Part shown: in pieces, positions 39,887 to 48,934 of the stretch
Layout of the letters: each line of letters starts with the position of its first letter
Numbering within the stretch: position 1 is the first letter of the stretch
Assembly: GCA_963735495.1 (NCBI GenBank)
Contig: CAVTLG010000002.1
Location: 558,001-622,000 of the forward strand
Direction: 5' to 3'
Origin: CAVTLG01 sp963735495
GTDB taxonomy: Bacteria > Chloroflexota > Ktedonobacteria > Ktedonobacterales > Ktedonobacteraceae
Length of the DNA: 64,000 bases
Notes under the pieces: model-generated
Seen by the model: only the letters and a program-made list of their open reading frames with translations
Database searches by the model: none
What the model was told of the DNA's origin: nothing
Position numbers and translations under genes: made by a program

Positions 39887-40118
39887 CAATGTTGGCTATA
39901 GTTATTCAGAAGTTGGTAAATTAACGGGAGGGTGGAACTTGACGCTTCGATGCCAGGGCAAACCGCTCCCCACCCAGGGTATCAGCAGAGAAAGTTGTAA
40001 ATACATGGGTAAATTGGGTCAAATATGGGTTGAACAACCTTCTTGGCGAAAACGATCGGAATGTGCAACACACGAGCAGGTGCATACGTAAGTTAGGATG
40101 AAAAGGAGCAAGATTCTC

Positions 40119-40631
40119 ATGACATCCTTCCTGCATTCCTTCATTGGACAAACATTGGTCTGGCTTCCCAACCACGACCATCTTTTGCAGCCGCGTTACG
40201 TTCTTACTGCACCGGACGGAACCACACTGGCAACATATGAGAGCGACAAAGGTCTTGTCCCAGAAGGGACACTCTGGATACGGCAAGAGAAGCATAGTCT
40301 CAAGCGTGTTCTCAACCTGGGTGAGCAAGGGCCGCTTCTTGCCTCCTATCAACCCAAAAGATGGACCGGACCAACCGGATCACACGGACAGCTCTTTTTC
40401 CCTGATGGACGTGAACTCCGGTGGGGCAAGGTCAACTTTTGGGGAAGCCAGAAAGCCTGGACAGACCCAACGAGCCAGACTGCCTATGTCCAATTCTCGG
40501 CTATGAGGATCTTCTCGTACAAATCGACCGTTCAGATCCACCCACAGGCCGTAGAGATCCCTGAACTTTCTTTACTCCTGGTTCTTGGCTTCTATAATAT
40601 TCTTGATGATAAACGCCAGAATCAGGATTGA
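40119..40631 (+). CDS. Hypothetical protein, possibly tubby/LURP-like fold
   Basis: 170 residues from the ATG at 40119, which has AAGGAG about 10 bases upstream; an in-frame ATG at 40098 lacks a site. The sequence is beta-rich (YVLTAPDGTTLATYES, ASYQPKRWTGPTGSHGQLFF, RIFSYKSTVQIHPQAVEIPE) and ends in a hydrophobic helix LSLLLVLGFYNILDD. This pattern recalls small LURP-one/scramblase-like proteins, but I do not recognise it with confidence. It lies just past CRISPR array 2 and has no operon partner. Confidence 0.65.
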   Translation: MTSFLHSFIGQTLVWLPNHDHLLQPRYVLTAPDGTTLATYESDKGLVPEGTLWIRQEKHSLKRVLNLGEQGPLLASYQPKRWTGPTGSHGQLFFPDGRELRWGKVNFWGSQKAWTDPTSQTAYVQFSAMRIFSYKSTVQIHPQAVEIPELSLLLVLGFYNILDDKRQNQD

Positions 40632-40761
40632 TGGGTAAAGATTGGGAAGGGGAATGCAAAAAACGCAGAGAAGTCACTACTGCGGTGCGAGCTGCACGAA
40701 AGACTGTGCCCAATTTATTGCGCCCGTTTCGCCCGCATAGCTCGAAACATAGAGGCATATG

Positions 40762-42618
40762 CTATTTATAACCCAGCTTGTGCGCTTGCTCCTCAGCAAC
40801 CTGCGCTTCTTCCAGGCGACCCAGCACTTTCAACACATCAGCCTTACGATGCACGAAAAAGCCATTCCTGGGCTCCAGCATAATGGACTGCTCGTAAGCA
40901 GCCAGGGCCTCTTCGTAACGTTGGAAGTGGTATAGGACGTTGCCTTTGCCTTCGTAGGACGAGGCCATCTGCGGATCTAATTGGAAGGCATGCTCATAGG
41001 TTTCCAGAGCTTCCTCCAGGCGCTTCGTCTGGTAGAGCGAGTCGGCCTTGTAATCGTAAATCTGGGCCAGCAGAGGATCGAGCTGGATAGCCAGGTCAAA
41101 GGAGACCAGCGATTCTTCATAGCGCTGCAAGCGGAAGAGCGCCCGACCCTTGCCCATATGGTACGAGGCATTTTGTGGATCAAGCTGGATAGCTTTTTCT
41201 GAGAAGGTCAACGCCTCCGTAAAGCGCTGGAGCTGGCGCAACGTCCAGGCTTCACCATCATAAGCCAGGCTATTGGCAGGATCGAGCTGAATGGCCTGCT
41301 CATAGGCGTCAAGCGCTTCCTGATAACGGCGTTGTGCACATAATGTCGTAGCACGCCCCAGGTAGGCATCAACTAGCTGCGGATCTAGTTGGAGCGCGCG
41401 ATCATAATAGCCCAGCGCATCATCGTAACATTGGAACTCGTAGAGAATGTTGCCCTTATCAGCATAGGATATCGCGTACTCAGGAGCGAGTTTTAAGGCG
41501 ATCTCCACCGAAGTGAGAGCCTCCTGATAGCGCTCCAGGGCGTATAGAGCGCTCGTTTTCCCTTCATGAGCGTAGGCAAACGTGGGATCTTTCTGAATGG
41601 CGTGCTCAAAAGCGCTCAGTGCTTCCTCATAGCGACCACGGTTATAGAGATCATTGCCTTCATCCGCCCATTGCTCTTTTGTCCTGGTGATAATCTCCGC
41701 GTTGGGCGTGAAAATGCTCAATGGAATACTATTGGCGTGAGCAATCGCGCTGGCCTCTAAGGCATCATCGGCTTTATCGACCACACGCGTAGGCACATTG
41801 AGCAGGGCTGCCAGAAAGGCTGGAATGTCGGGATAACGCTCCTCGCGCTTCTTGGACAGTGCTTTCAATAGGGCGTTCTCGATGTGCACAGGAATGGCCG
41901 GATTCAGTTGCCGGGGTGGAGTTGGCGGTTCCGTCTGATGGCGCACACCAATAATCACGGCATGCTGTCCCACGATTGGTGGGCGTCCCGTCAGCAGCTC
42001 GTAGGCGATGCAGGCCAGCGCATACTGGTCGCTGCGACGGCTGGCAAAGCCTTCAAATTGCTCGGGAGCCATATAGAGCGGTGAACCAATAATATCTACA
42101 TATGCTGTCTTTGTCGTCTCAAGAAAAACAGCAATGCCGAAATCAGCGATCAGAGCATCACCGCGAGCGTCAAAGAGGATATTCTCGGGCTTCAGGTCCC
42201 GGTGCACAAAATTCTGCTGGTGCACATAATCAAGCGCCTGCCCAACCTGTGAGAGGATCGTCAGAACTTCCTCCTGGGACAACAATGCGGGACGCCGTGC
42301 CTTGATCAGGTCGCGCAGTGATCCATTCGGCGCAAACTCGGCAATGATATAGGGGGTACCTTCATCGATACCCACATCGTAAATTGGCAGAATGTGAGGA
42401 TGCTTGAGCACTTCGAGAAATTGTGCTTCCTGCAGAAAACTCTCACGCTCATGTTCTGAAGCGAGATGTGTACGATGCATCAATTTGATGGCGACTTCAC
42501 GGTTGGCAAGATAGATGTGAACACCACGGTAAACTGTGCCAAATGCGCCAGCATCAAGTGATGCCGTGATACGGTAGTTACCAATTTGCTTACCGATGTA
42601 CCCGTTTTCAGTTTCCAT
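40762..42618 (-). CDS. Ser/Thr protein kinase fused to TPR repeats
   Basis: 618 residues from the ATG at 42618 (GGAGGG upstream). The kinase domain (about 10-270) has a glycine-rich loop ASLDAGAFGTVYRG, VAIKLMHR, the catalytic FVHRDLKPENIL, IADFGIAVF and GSPLYMAPEQFEG. About nine TPR units follow (for example AYAHEGKTSALYALERYQEA). No membrane segment is seen between the parts, so it is probably cytoplasmic. TPRs likely select substrates or partners. This intact fusion is a useful model for the broken kinase/TPR pair at 13.3-15.4 kb. Confidence 0.95.
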   Translation of the reverse strand: METENGYIGKQIGNYRITASLDAGAFGTVYRGVHIYLANREVAIKLMHRTHLASEHERESFLQEAQFLEVLKHPHILPIYDVGIDEGTPYIIAEFAPNGSLRDLIKARRPALLSQEEVLTILSQVGQALDYVHQQNFVHRDLKPENILFDARGDALIADFGIAVFLETTKTAYVDIIGSPLYMAPEQFEGFASRRSDQYALACIAYELLTGRPPIVGQHAVIIGVRHQTEPPTPPRQLNPAIPVHIENALLKALSKKREERYPDIPAFLAALLNVPTRVVDKADDALEASAIAHANSIPLSIFTPNAEIITRTKEQWADEGNDLYNRGRYEEALSAFEHAIQKDPTFAYAHEGKTSALYALERYQEALTSVEIALKLAPEYAISYADKGNILYEFQCYDDALGYYDRALQLDPQLVDAYLGRATTLCAQRRYQEALDAYEQAIQLDPANSLAYDGEAWTLRQLQRFTEALTFSEKAIQLDPQNASYHMGKGRALFRLQRYEESLVSFDLAIQLDPLLAQIYDYKADSLYQTKRLEEALETYEHAFQLDPQMASSYEGKGNVLYHFQRYEEALAAYEQSIMLEPRNGFFVHRKADVLKVLGRLEEAQVAEEQAHKLGYK

Positions 42619-42745
42619 GGCTTTTCCCTCCGGTAAAATCGTCCACACCGCATAAGTTCGCGACACATGAGATTTTAGTAAACCACAGAACGTCAGCACT
42701 GTCAACATTGATATTAGGCGGGCTCTCCGTCCATGCGGAGGAAAT

Positions 42746-42866
42746 AGGGTAGGGGCGTGTCCTCTAGGCACGAACGGAGGAACGGCTGAGTTTTGTCGGC
42801 AAACGGGTAGGGGCGTGTCCTGGCAACCGCCGCGGGGCGCACGCGAGGTGACGCCCCTACCCGTTT
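42746..42866. repeat. GTAGGGGCG palindromes
   Basis: A half copy at 42746-42772 is followed by a full 66-bp palindrome at 42801-42866, with perfect 16-bp arms AAACGGGTAGGGGCGT and ACGCCCCTACCCGTTT. The centre (CCGCCGCGGGGCGCACGCGA) is shared in part with the 48.8-kb copy. Confidence 0.85.
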
Positions 42867-42909
42867 GTCTGCGTGGATGCGGAGCCAGGACGGAATGAGT
42901 TTTGCCCTT

Positions 42910-43410
42910 TTACTGACGAGCAATGGCAGATGAGCGGCCAAGTAAGAAACGTACCAGAAGCCAGTAGCCACACGAGGCAAGCGAGAGAAGCAAAAAGCCA
43001 GCTGCACTTGCGTACGCAGTCACAGGATTCACCGTATCAGAAAAAAGGATAAAAAAAGCAATAGTCGTCATCAAGAAAAGCAAGCAGAGAGCGTAAAAAG
43101 GCAAACCGCTCAAGATGGCCATACGTCTTTGGACCCGCAATTCTTTTGACCCAAAGGAACGACGAAGAAGGCGGGCGGACAAGTAGGTAAAGGCAACTCC
43201 AAGCATGATATAGAGGATGAAAAGCGACAGCCACGCTATTCCGATGAGAGTATTCAGCCACGTTGGAGCAGCGATTTGATCTATCAGTAGCAAAACCGAG
43301 TCAAAAGCCAGGAAAATGCCCATACACAAACCAATAAACACGATTGCGGGCAACCAAAGACGTATTAACAGGAGCATACCTGAGAAAATCTGTGCCATAG
43401 TAATCTTCAT
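42910..43410 (-). CDS. Hypothetical membrane protein with four membrane segments
   Basis: 166 residues from the ATG at 43410 (AGGAAGGA upstream). Four hydrophobic segments are visible: LWLPAIVFIGLCMGIFLAF, the stretch around LIGIAWLSLFILYIMLGVAF, YALCLLFLMTTIAFFILF and a last one around AAGFLLLSLASCGYWLLV. A basic loop lies between the second and third. No family was recognised. It shares an intergenic region with the divergent subunit c-like gene. Confidence 0.7.
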   Translation of the reverse strand: MKITMAQIFSGMLLLIRLWLPAIVFIGLCMGIFLAFDSVLLLIDQIAAPTWLNTLIGIAWLSLFILYIMLGVAFTYLSARLLRRSFGSKELRVQRRMAILSGLPFYALCLLFLMTTIAFFILFSDTVNPVTAYASAAGFLLLSLASCGYWLLVRFLLGRSSAIARQ

Positions 43411-43719
43411 AGCAAAATCCTTCCTGCATGTTTTCAATCTATTATCTATCTTCAGAAAATTTTTCATCAGGCTGATATCCAGGCGAAACCCTTCTTTTGA
43501 GCATAAACCAGATCAGTCGTCCCACTCTATGTATGCAGCGATATTGGACAACCTGATTCCTTGATAAAACCATATTACCTTCATATAGGGCGCATAAGCA
43601 AGGCCGCGAGTGCCCTCAAGCACGCACCCACGACCTCTTCTTACGAAAGTACAAGAGCATACAACAGGTTTGTGTTGATGGCCGATAAATGCAAAATAAT
43701 CACAACCGGCATAGAAATC
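43411..43719. other. Intergenic stretch without recognised genes
   Basis: Short open frames here show no domain or ribosome site. It holds the upstream region of the membrane protein gene. Confidence 0.35.
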
Positions 43720-43749
43720 TTGTCTTTTGCCGCAGAAATCCGCTACAAT
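43720..43749 (+). promoter_or_regulatory. Predicted promoter of the subunit c-like gene
   Basis: TTGTCT (43720-43725) and TACAAT (43744-43749) are separated by 18 bases, about 50 bases upstream of the start codon. Confidence 0.45.
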
Positions 43750-43801
43750 TTATATTGTCGAGATACATAGAACAGAGAGAAAAACAGAAAGGAGACGACG
43801 C

Positions 43802-44026
43802 ATGCTTATACAACCGCTGGCAGTGGCGCTATCGATGGGCCTGGGAGGCATTGGAGCAGGCATCGCCATTGGTGTCGCCACCGCGCAGGCCTATGCAGCG
43901 ATTGGTCGCAATCCCAGTGCCGAACCGCTGATTCGCAGCAACTTTATCCTGGGGCTGGTCTTTGGCGAAACAATTGCCATCTACTCATTGTTAGTCGCAT
44001 TCCTCATCCTCTACCACACCTTTTAA
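43802..44026 (+). CDS. atpE: Stand-alone ATP synthase F0 subunit c-like protein
   Basis: 74 residues with the subunit c hairpin: a Gly-rich first helix (GLGGIGAGIAIGVATAQAYA), the polar loop AIGRNPSAEP and a second helix with the ion-binding Glu in VFGETIAIYSLLVA. AGAAAGGAG lies before the ATG. Subunit c forms the rotor ring of the F-type ATP synthase. No other atp gene is near, which is unusual, as atpE normally lies between atpB and atpF. It could be the sole atpE placed outside the operon or an extra copy. Confidence 0.9.
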   Translation: MLIQPLAVALSMGLGGIGAGIAIGVATAQAYAAIGRNPSAEPLIRSNFILGLVFGETIAIYSLLVAFLILYHTF

Positions 44027-44175
44027 CTGTTACCACCATTAGCCTCTCTACTGGCAAGAGTCTCCTGACTTCTTGTCGGTAAGTCACCAACCCACGCGCT
44101 TTTCATCCTTCATCCCAACTGTCCATGTCCCTTTGCTACCAACGCACAAACAAAACGTACGGCATGCATTGCCAA

Positions 44176-44319
44176 TTATGCGATTTTGATCGATGCCAAA
44201 GGTAGCAGTTCCAGATTAAGTGCATTTCGCCTGTACCACACAATCTCAATTGCAGCAGCATTCCATAATTGATCGTAATCGTGGCGGATATAAGCAGTAT
44301 CGTAAGAGGTAATCTCCAT
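44176..44319 (-). CDS. Small hypothetical protein (47 residues)
   Basis: An ATG at 44317-44319 with AGGAGTGA about 11 bases upstream opens a 47-residue frame starting MEITSYDTAYIRHDYDQLWN and ending LPLASIKIA. It has mixed, protein-like composition. No family is recognised, and an overlapping frame on the same strand is less convincing. Confidence 0.4.
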   Translation of the reverse strand: MEITSYDTAYIRHDYDQLWNAAAIEIVWYRRNALNLELLPLASIKIA

Positions 44320-44401
44320 ACAGGTGCATTCACTCCTCAGTGGCTAGAAGTTTTTAATAGATGTTCGGGCAGAGAAAGGCGTACCCTGCCCGAACACATT
44401 C

Positions 44402-45181
44402 TCAATGGACCGGTGTGGGATGGCGTGAGGAAATGAAGCTCAGAACATGCTGCCAGGCATCCGTAGAGGCTTCAGCATAGTCAAGAGAGCGGCGGTCAAA
44501 GAAACTATGCGGAGCGCCAGGATAGATGATGATATTGTGCTCAACACCGGCCTTATCCAGGTTCTCGTCCAATTGGTGAACATCGGAGACCGGAATACCC
44601 TGGTCCGCTCCACCAAACAAACCAAGCACAGGATATTTGCTGCCAGCGGCTAGCGCTAAAACGCTCGCGTCTGTACCAGCAAAAGTCCTGCTCAATCCAG
44701 CATAAAAACCGATGACACCGGCCAGCGCGAAGTCCGGCTGCGTACCCGCTAACAGGGAAAAGCTGCCTCCCAGGCAGAAACCTACAGTAAAGGTCGGCTG
44801 ATTGGCACCAGCCCCCGTGCGCAGATAGGCCAGCGTAGCCGTCACATCCTGGAAGAAGTTGGGTGCCAGTAGCTTCTGGACGTGTGGCATGAACTCAAAA
44901 GAGTCATCGCGGGTACCGGTACCAGCCGTGCGACCAAAATAATCAATCGCCACAGCGCGCGTACCAGATTCAGCAAAACGCAGGGCCAGTTCTTTATAGA
45001 ACTGGTGTAGCCCTCGTATATCGGGAAAAATGACGATCTGCGCACCCGTAGGGTGGTCAGGCTGCGCTACGTAGGCCGAAAAACGGTTGCCATCAGCAGC
45101 AGTCAATATAATATCTTCACCATGGGCCGTGCCGCCAGCGCCAGGGAGATCTGGTGGACGTGCATCGTTGTCATAACACAT
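44402..45181 (-). CDS. Dienelactone hydrolase family protein
   Basis: 259 residues, an alpha/beta hydrolase of the DLH type. The N-terminus MCYDNDARPP is typical of long DLH homologues. The nucleophile Cys is in VGFCLGGS, the Asp in LFGGADQGIP and the His in GAPHSFFDR. The family hydrolyses cyclic esters such as dienelactone and related carboxylic esters; the natural substrate here is unknown. It is a single-gene unit. Confidence 0.92.
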   Translation of the reverse strand: MCYDNDARPPDLPGAGGTAHGEDIILTAADGNRFSAYVAQPDHPTGAQIVIFPDIRGLHQFYKELALRFAESGTRAVAIDYFGRTAGTGTRDDSFEFMPHVQKLLAPNFFQDVTATLAYLRTGAGANQPTFTVGFCLGGSFSLLAGTQPDFALAGVIGFYAGLSRTFAGTDASVLALAAGSKYPVLGLFGGADQGIPVSDVHQLDENLDKAGVEHNIIIYPGAPHSFFDRRSLDYAEASTDAWQHVLSFISSRHPTPVH

Positions 45182-45382
45182 AAAGTGAACTCCTTTATCT
45201 TGCGTCTGTTCTGTCTGCCCTGCATGCCGGCAGTCCTGCTCAGCACAAAAGCCGAGCAGTTAGATGCATAGAGGGCATTGGATGCGCTAACGATAGCTTC
45301 CTCACTAAGTATAGTCTTAAAAAGAGGGCATTGTATAGATCTCAAAACGCCGGGGTCTTCATCCTTTCGGGGAAACGTTGGG

Positions 45383-45711
45383 AAATGGGGTAGGGGCGTC
45401 ACCCATAGGCGCAAACTTAAGAAAAGATGAGTTTCTCGTGTGGTGCACCAGATGCAAAAAGGGAAAATACAGGGGAGTTGCCACCTTTGCGGGTTCCGCT
45501 CCCACGAGGATAACCGGGGTAGGGGCGTCACCTTGCGTGCGCCCTGGGCCTCACGCGAGCTATCCCCTGCTCTCTGAAGACCCACCAGGGCGGTCGCAAG
45601 GACACGCCCCTACCCGCTTGCCGATGAAACTCGGCGGTTTTTACGTTTGCGCCAATGGGCACCTCGCGTGCGCCCCGGGGGCGGTCGCAAGGACACGCCC
45701 CTACCCCATTT
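45383..45711. repeat. Cluster of GTAGGGGCG palindromes
   Basis: A half copy (AAATGGGGTAGGGGCGTC at 45383-45400) is followed by a full inverted pair at about 45515-45617 (GGGGTAGGGGCGTCACC and GGACACGCCCCTACCC) and a further copy at 45651-45711 ending in CGCCCCTACCCCATTT. The arms carry the shared tags CTCGCGTGCGCCC and GGCGGTCGCAAGGACA. Confidence 0.8.
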
Positions 45712-46160
45712 CCGCCTCATAGCGAGTACGGCCTGGCGACAGCAGGAGAGATCGAAGCAGGCAGTCTGATCACTTATGCAGCTTTGCGTTTGCGCGCACT
45801 ATCCCTGTGCAGTATAATACACATACAATGTCAACCACTCAGGTGTGCACGATGGGGTGCGAAAAGACAAATAGTCAATGCAGAAGGTTCAAGCAGAGCG
45901 ATCCATGTGCTGTTCGATCCACTGTGTAGCGCTTTTTCGAGCAATATGCAAATTGAAACAGGGCTGATCAGCTTTTTTGCCAGTCCAGAAGCATGGCACC
46001 CCGGGGGGATGTCAAAATGGGCGAGAGCAAGAGCCAGGAGGCCGATGCAACATATAGGGCAACCGCTAAACCTGTGTGAGGAAAATTGGTACGCCCCTTT
46101 ACCGCTATTTCATTTCACTGCCTCATGCCCCCACCTCCCGCCTGCAGAAACGAGGGAAAG
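45712..46160. other. Region upstream of the sdh operon
   Basis: About 450 bases. An open frame crosses it but shows no domain and overlaps sdhC. No clear promoter was picked out. Confidence 0.35.
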
Positions 46161-46544
46161 ATGTATAAAGGTCAATCTGGCATGTGGTCCTGGCTATTAC
46201 ACCGCATTACAGGACTGGGCGTGCTACTCTTTTTAATGATCCACATCGTCGATGTCTCTATGATCGGTTTTGGTCCCACGATTTATGATGAAAGCGTTGT
46301 GCTCTTCGATAGCTGGATCGTGCGGCTGCTGTCATTAGCGTTGATAGCGGCGGTCCTCTACCATGCCTTCAACGGCGTGCGTATCATGGTCATCGACTTC
46401 TGGCGTAAGGGATCACGCTATCAAAGATTGATGTTTGGGATCGTGCTGGCTGTCACTATTATTGTATTCATCCCTATCGCTTATAAGGTCATTGCACCAG
46501 TTGTGCCATGGTTTGTACTGCCAGTAGCGCAGGTTTTTCACTAA
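46161..46544 (+). CDS. sdhC: Succinate dehydrogenase cytochrome b subunit
   Basis: 127 residues with three membrane segments. The signature is MWSWLLHRITGLGVLLFLMI followed by a His-rich HIVDVS, and later LYHAFNGVRIMVIDFW, whose His is the expected haem ligand. It anchors the SdhAB head and binds quinone. The ATG at 46161 is favoured because the family N-terminus is MYKGQSGMWSW and a GAGGGAAAG lies just upstream. First gene of sdhCDAB. Confidence 0.93.
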   Translation: MYKGQSGMWSWLLHRITGLGVLLFLMIHIVDVSMIGFGPTIYDESVVLFDSWIVRLLSLALIAAVLYHAFNGVRIMVIDFWRKGSRYQRLMFGIVLAVTIIVFIPIAYKVIAPVVPWFVLPVAQVFH

Positions 46545-46609
46545 GCATCGATGGCTAATCAACAGCTACGGCAAGTGAGTAAGCACATCCTTTGAAGGAG
46601 TATTATTTT

Positions 46610-47026
46610 ATGATGCGTGTCTCAAGTGGTCGCGGCCCGCGTCCGACAGCGGGGGGATTTGAAACATTTTCCTGGTATTTCTTCCGCATTTCGGGTGTCG
46701 TCCTGATTTTTCTGGTCATCATCCACCTGATCATTATGCATGTGAGCAACGATGTTGCCTGTACCACCTACGCATTTGTGGCCTACCGTTACGCCAACCC
46801 GTTCTGGCGACTGTTTGACTGGCTGCTACTTACACTCGCGTTGACCCATGGCATGAATGGTTTGCGCGTAGTAGTTGACGACTATGTGCGCAATCGCGCG
46901 GCGCGTGTGTGGGCGCTGTCTTTTGTCGGTCTACTACTGCTGGTCTTCTTTATGCTCGGCACGATCACGTTAATTACGTTCCAACCAGTCACAACGGGCC
47001 TGGGAGCAACATGCATTCCCCATTAG
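46610..47026 (+). CDS. sdhD: Succinate dehydrogenase membrane anchor subunit
   Basis: 138 residues. Three membrane segments with WYFFRISGVVLIFLVIIHLI, HV and LALTHGMNGLRVVVDDYVRN; the two His-containing helices fit haem b and quinone binding. The start is the ATG at 46610, with AAGGAG nine bases upstream; an in-frame TTG at 46592 overlaps that site and is unlikely. It lies 65 bases after sdhC and 20 before sdhA. Confidence 0.9.
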   Translation: MMRVSSGRGPRPTAGGFETFSWYFFRISGVVLIFLVIIHLIIMHVSNDVACTTYAFVAYRYANPFWRLFDWLLLTLALTHGMNGLRVVVDDYVRNRAARVWALSFVGLLLLVFFMLGTITLITFQPVTTGLGATCIPH

Positions 47027-47046
47027 AGAGTGAGTAAGGACATACT

Positions 47047-48784
47047 ATGTACCATAAGTTTGACGTTATCATCGTTGGCTCTGGCGGCGCAGGGTTAATG
47101 GCAGCCATGCAGTTGCCAAATGCCAGCGTTGCCGTGCTAACCAAGGTCTATCCAACACGTTCACACACGGGCGCAGCGCAGGGAGGTGTAGCGGCGGCAC
47201 TGGGCAACCGGGAAGAAGATCACTGGAAATGGCACATGTACGATACCATTAAGGGCGGCGATTACCTGGTTGATCAGCCCGCAGCGGAGAATCCTGGCCC
47301 GCGAGGCCATCGACGCCGTGTATGAATTGGAACATCGTGGTCTGCCCTTCAACCGTACGGAGGATGGTCGCATCGATCAACGGCGATTTGGCGGACATAC
47401 GCGCAACTTTGGTGAGGGACCTGTGCGCCGCGCCTGCTACGCGGCTGACCGCACCGGACACATGATTCTACAAACGATGTATCAGAGTGCCATCAAAAAT
47501 CAGGTGAACTTCTTCAATGAGTACCTGGTACTCGATCTGCTGCTGAACGATGGCACAGCATGTGGTGTCATTGCCCTCGAAATTCGCACGGGCGAGATCC
47601 ATACCTTCCATGCCAAAGCCGTGATGTTCGCTACCGGCGGCTATGGACGCGCCTGGCGCGTGACGAGCAACGCTTTTGCCTGTATGGGAGATGGCATGTC
47701 GATAGCCTACCGACGTGGCATTCCCTTGCAGGACATGGAGATGTACCAGTTCCATCCCACGGGACTCTACAAGGTCGGCGTCTTGCTCAGCGAAGGAGCA
47801 CGCGGCGAAGGGGCGAAGTTGCTGAATGGCAAGGGTGAGTACTTCATGGAGCGCTATATGCCAACGCTCAAAGATCTGGCTCCCCGTGACATCGTTTCGC
47901 GCTGCATCATACAAGAGGTCAAAGATGGCAACGGCGTGGATGGCAAAGATTATGTCTACCTCGATCTACGCCACCTGGGAGCGAAGGTCATCACCGAGAA
48001 ATTACCAGACGTGACCGATTTCGCCCGCAACTACCTGGGAGTCGAGCCGATCACCGAGCCGGTGCCGATCCAGCCTACCGCCCACTATGCGATGGGCGGT
48101 ATCCCGACCGATACGGATGCGCGCGTGGTCATCGATGCCCAGTGGACACCCTTGCCTGGCTTCTATGCAGCCGGTGAGGTTGCCTGTGTCTCGGTACACG
48201 GCTCAAACCGCCTGGGAACGAACTCCCTGGTGGACCTGATCGTGTTCGGACGACGCGCAGGCAAACATATGGCAAAGTTTATCGCAGAAAATGATCACGC
48301 TCCGTTGCCCGATCACGCCGAGGAGTTCGCCAAAGAACAGGTTGAGCGTCTCTACAGCTCAACTGGCGGTGAGGCCGCAGCCCGCATTCGCAGCGAGTTG
48401 CAGAACGAGATGATCGATAATGTCTTCGTTGAACGCACCGATAGTGGTATGCGCCATGCCCTCGATGTCCTTGCGGGCCTGAAGGACGCGTATAGCAATG
48501 TGCAGTTGCAGGATAAGGGCCGACGTTTCAATACGGAGATGGTAGAAGCTGTCGAACTCGGCTTCTTGCTCGATTGTGCTGAAGCCACCATTCACGGCGC
48601 GCTGGCGCGTACAGAGAGTCGCGGCGGCCACTATCGTCTTGACTATCTGAAACGCGATGATGTCAACTGGCTGAAACACACGCTGGCCTACCAGGGTAGC
48701 AAAACTCATGACGTGCGCTTAGAGTATAAAGATGTGATCTTGATCGATGATCCCATATTCAAACCAAAAGAGCGCAAGTATTAG
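47047..48784 (+). CDS. sdhA: Succinate dehydrogenase flavoprotein subunit, one-base frameshift
   Basis: The N-terminal part has the FAD motif VIIVGSGGAGLMAAMQL and the flavin-linking region RSHTGAAQGGVAAAL. At 47287-47292 the sequence GAGAAT breaks the frame. If one A is removed, the protein reads DQPAAEILAREAIDAVYELE and continues without a stop to 48784. The remainder carries FATGGYGRAWRVTSNAFACM, MYQFHPTGLY, EGARGEGAKLLN, and AHYAMGGIPTD with the capping and catalytic residues. The full protein would have ~578 residues, the normal length. Since sdhA is a housekeeping gene and only one base is extra, a sequence error is likely. sdhB follows after a palindromic repeat. Confidence 0.93.
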
Positions 48785-48804
48785 GATCTCCCTCCTTGAG
48801 AGGG

Positions 48805-48872
48805 AAATGGGGTAGGGGCGTGTCCTGGCGACCGCCCCAGGGCGCACGCGAGGTGGCGCCCCTACCCCATTT
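48805..48872. repeat. GTAGGGGCG palindrome between sdhA and sdhB
   Basis: 68 bp with perfect 16-bp arms AAATGGGGTAGGGGCG and CGCCCCTACCCCATTT. It lies 21 bases after the sdhA stop codon, inside the operon, and would form a stable hairpin in the transcript. Confidence 0.88.
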
Positions 48873-48934
48873 CTCAAATTTTTCCCCTGGAATGATGGAG
48901 ACCTAAGTATTAAGTAAGCGTGTAGGAGCAAGAG

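Noticed and set aside
43561..43770. 69-codon + strand frame before the subunit c gene
   Set aside because: It contains the predicted promoter, lacks a ribosome site and has no recognisable fold.
45655..46236. 193-codon frame upstream of sdhC
   Set aside because: It begins in a palindromic repeat, has no domain or ribosome site and overlaps sdhC in another frame.
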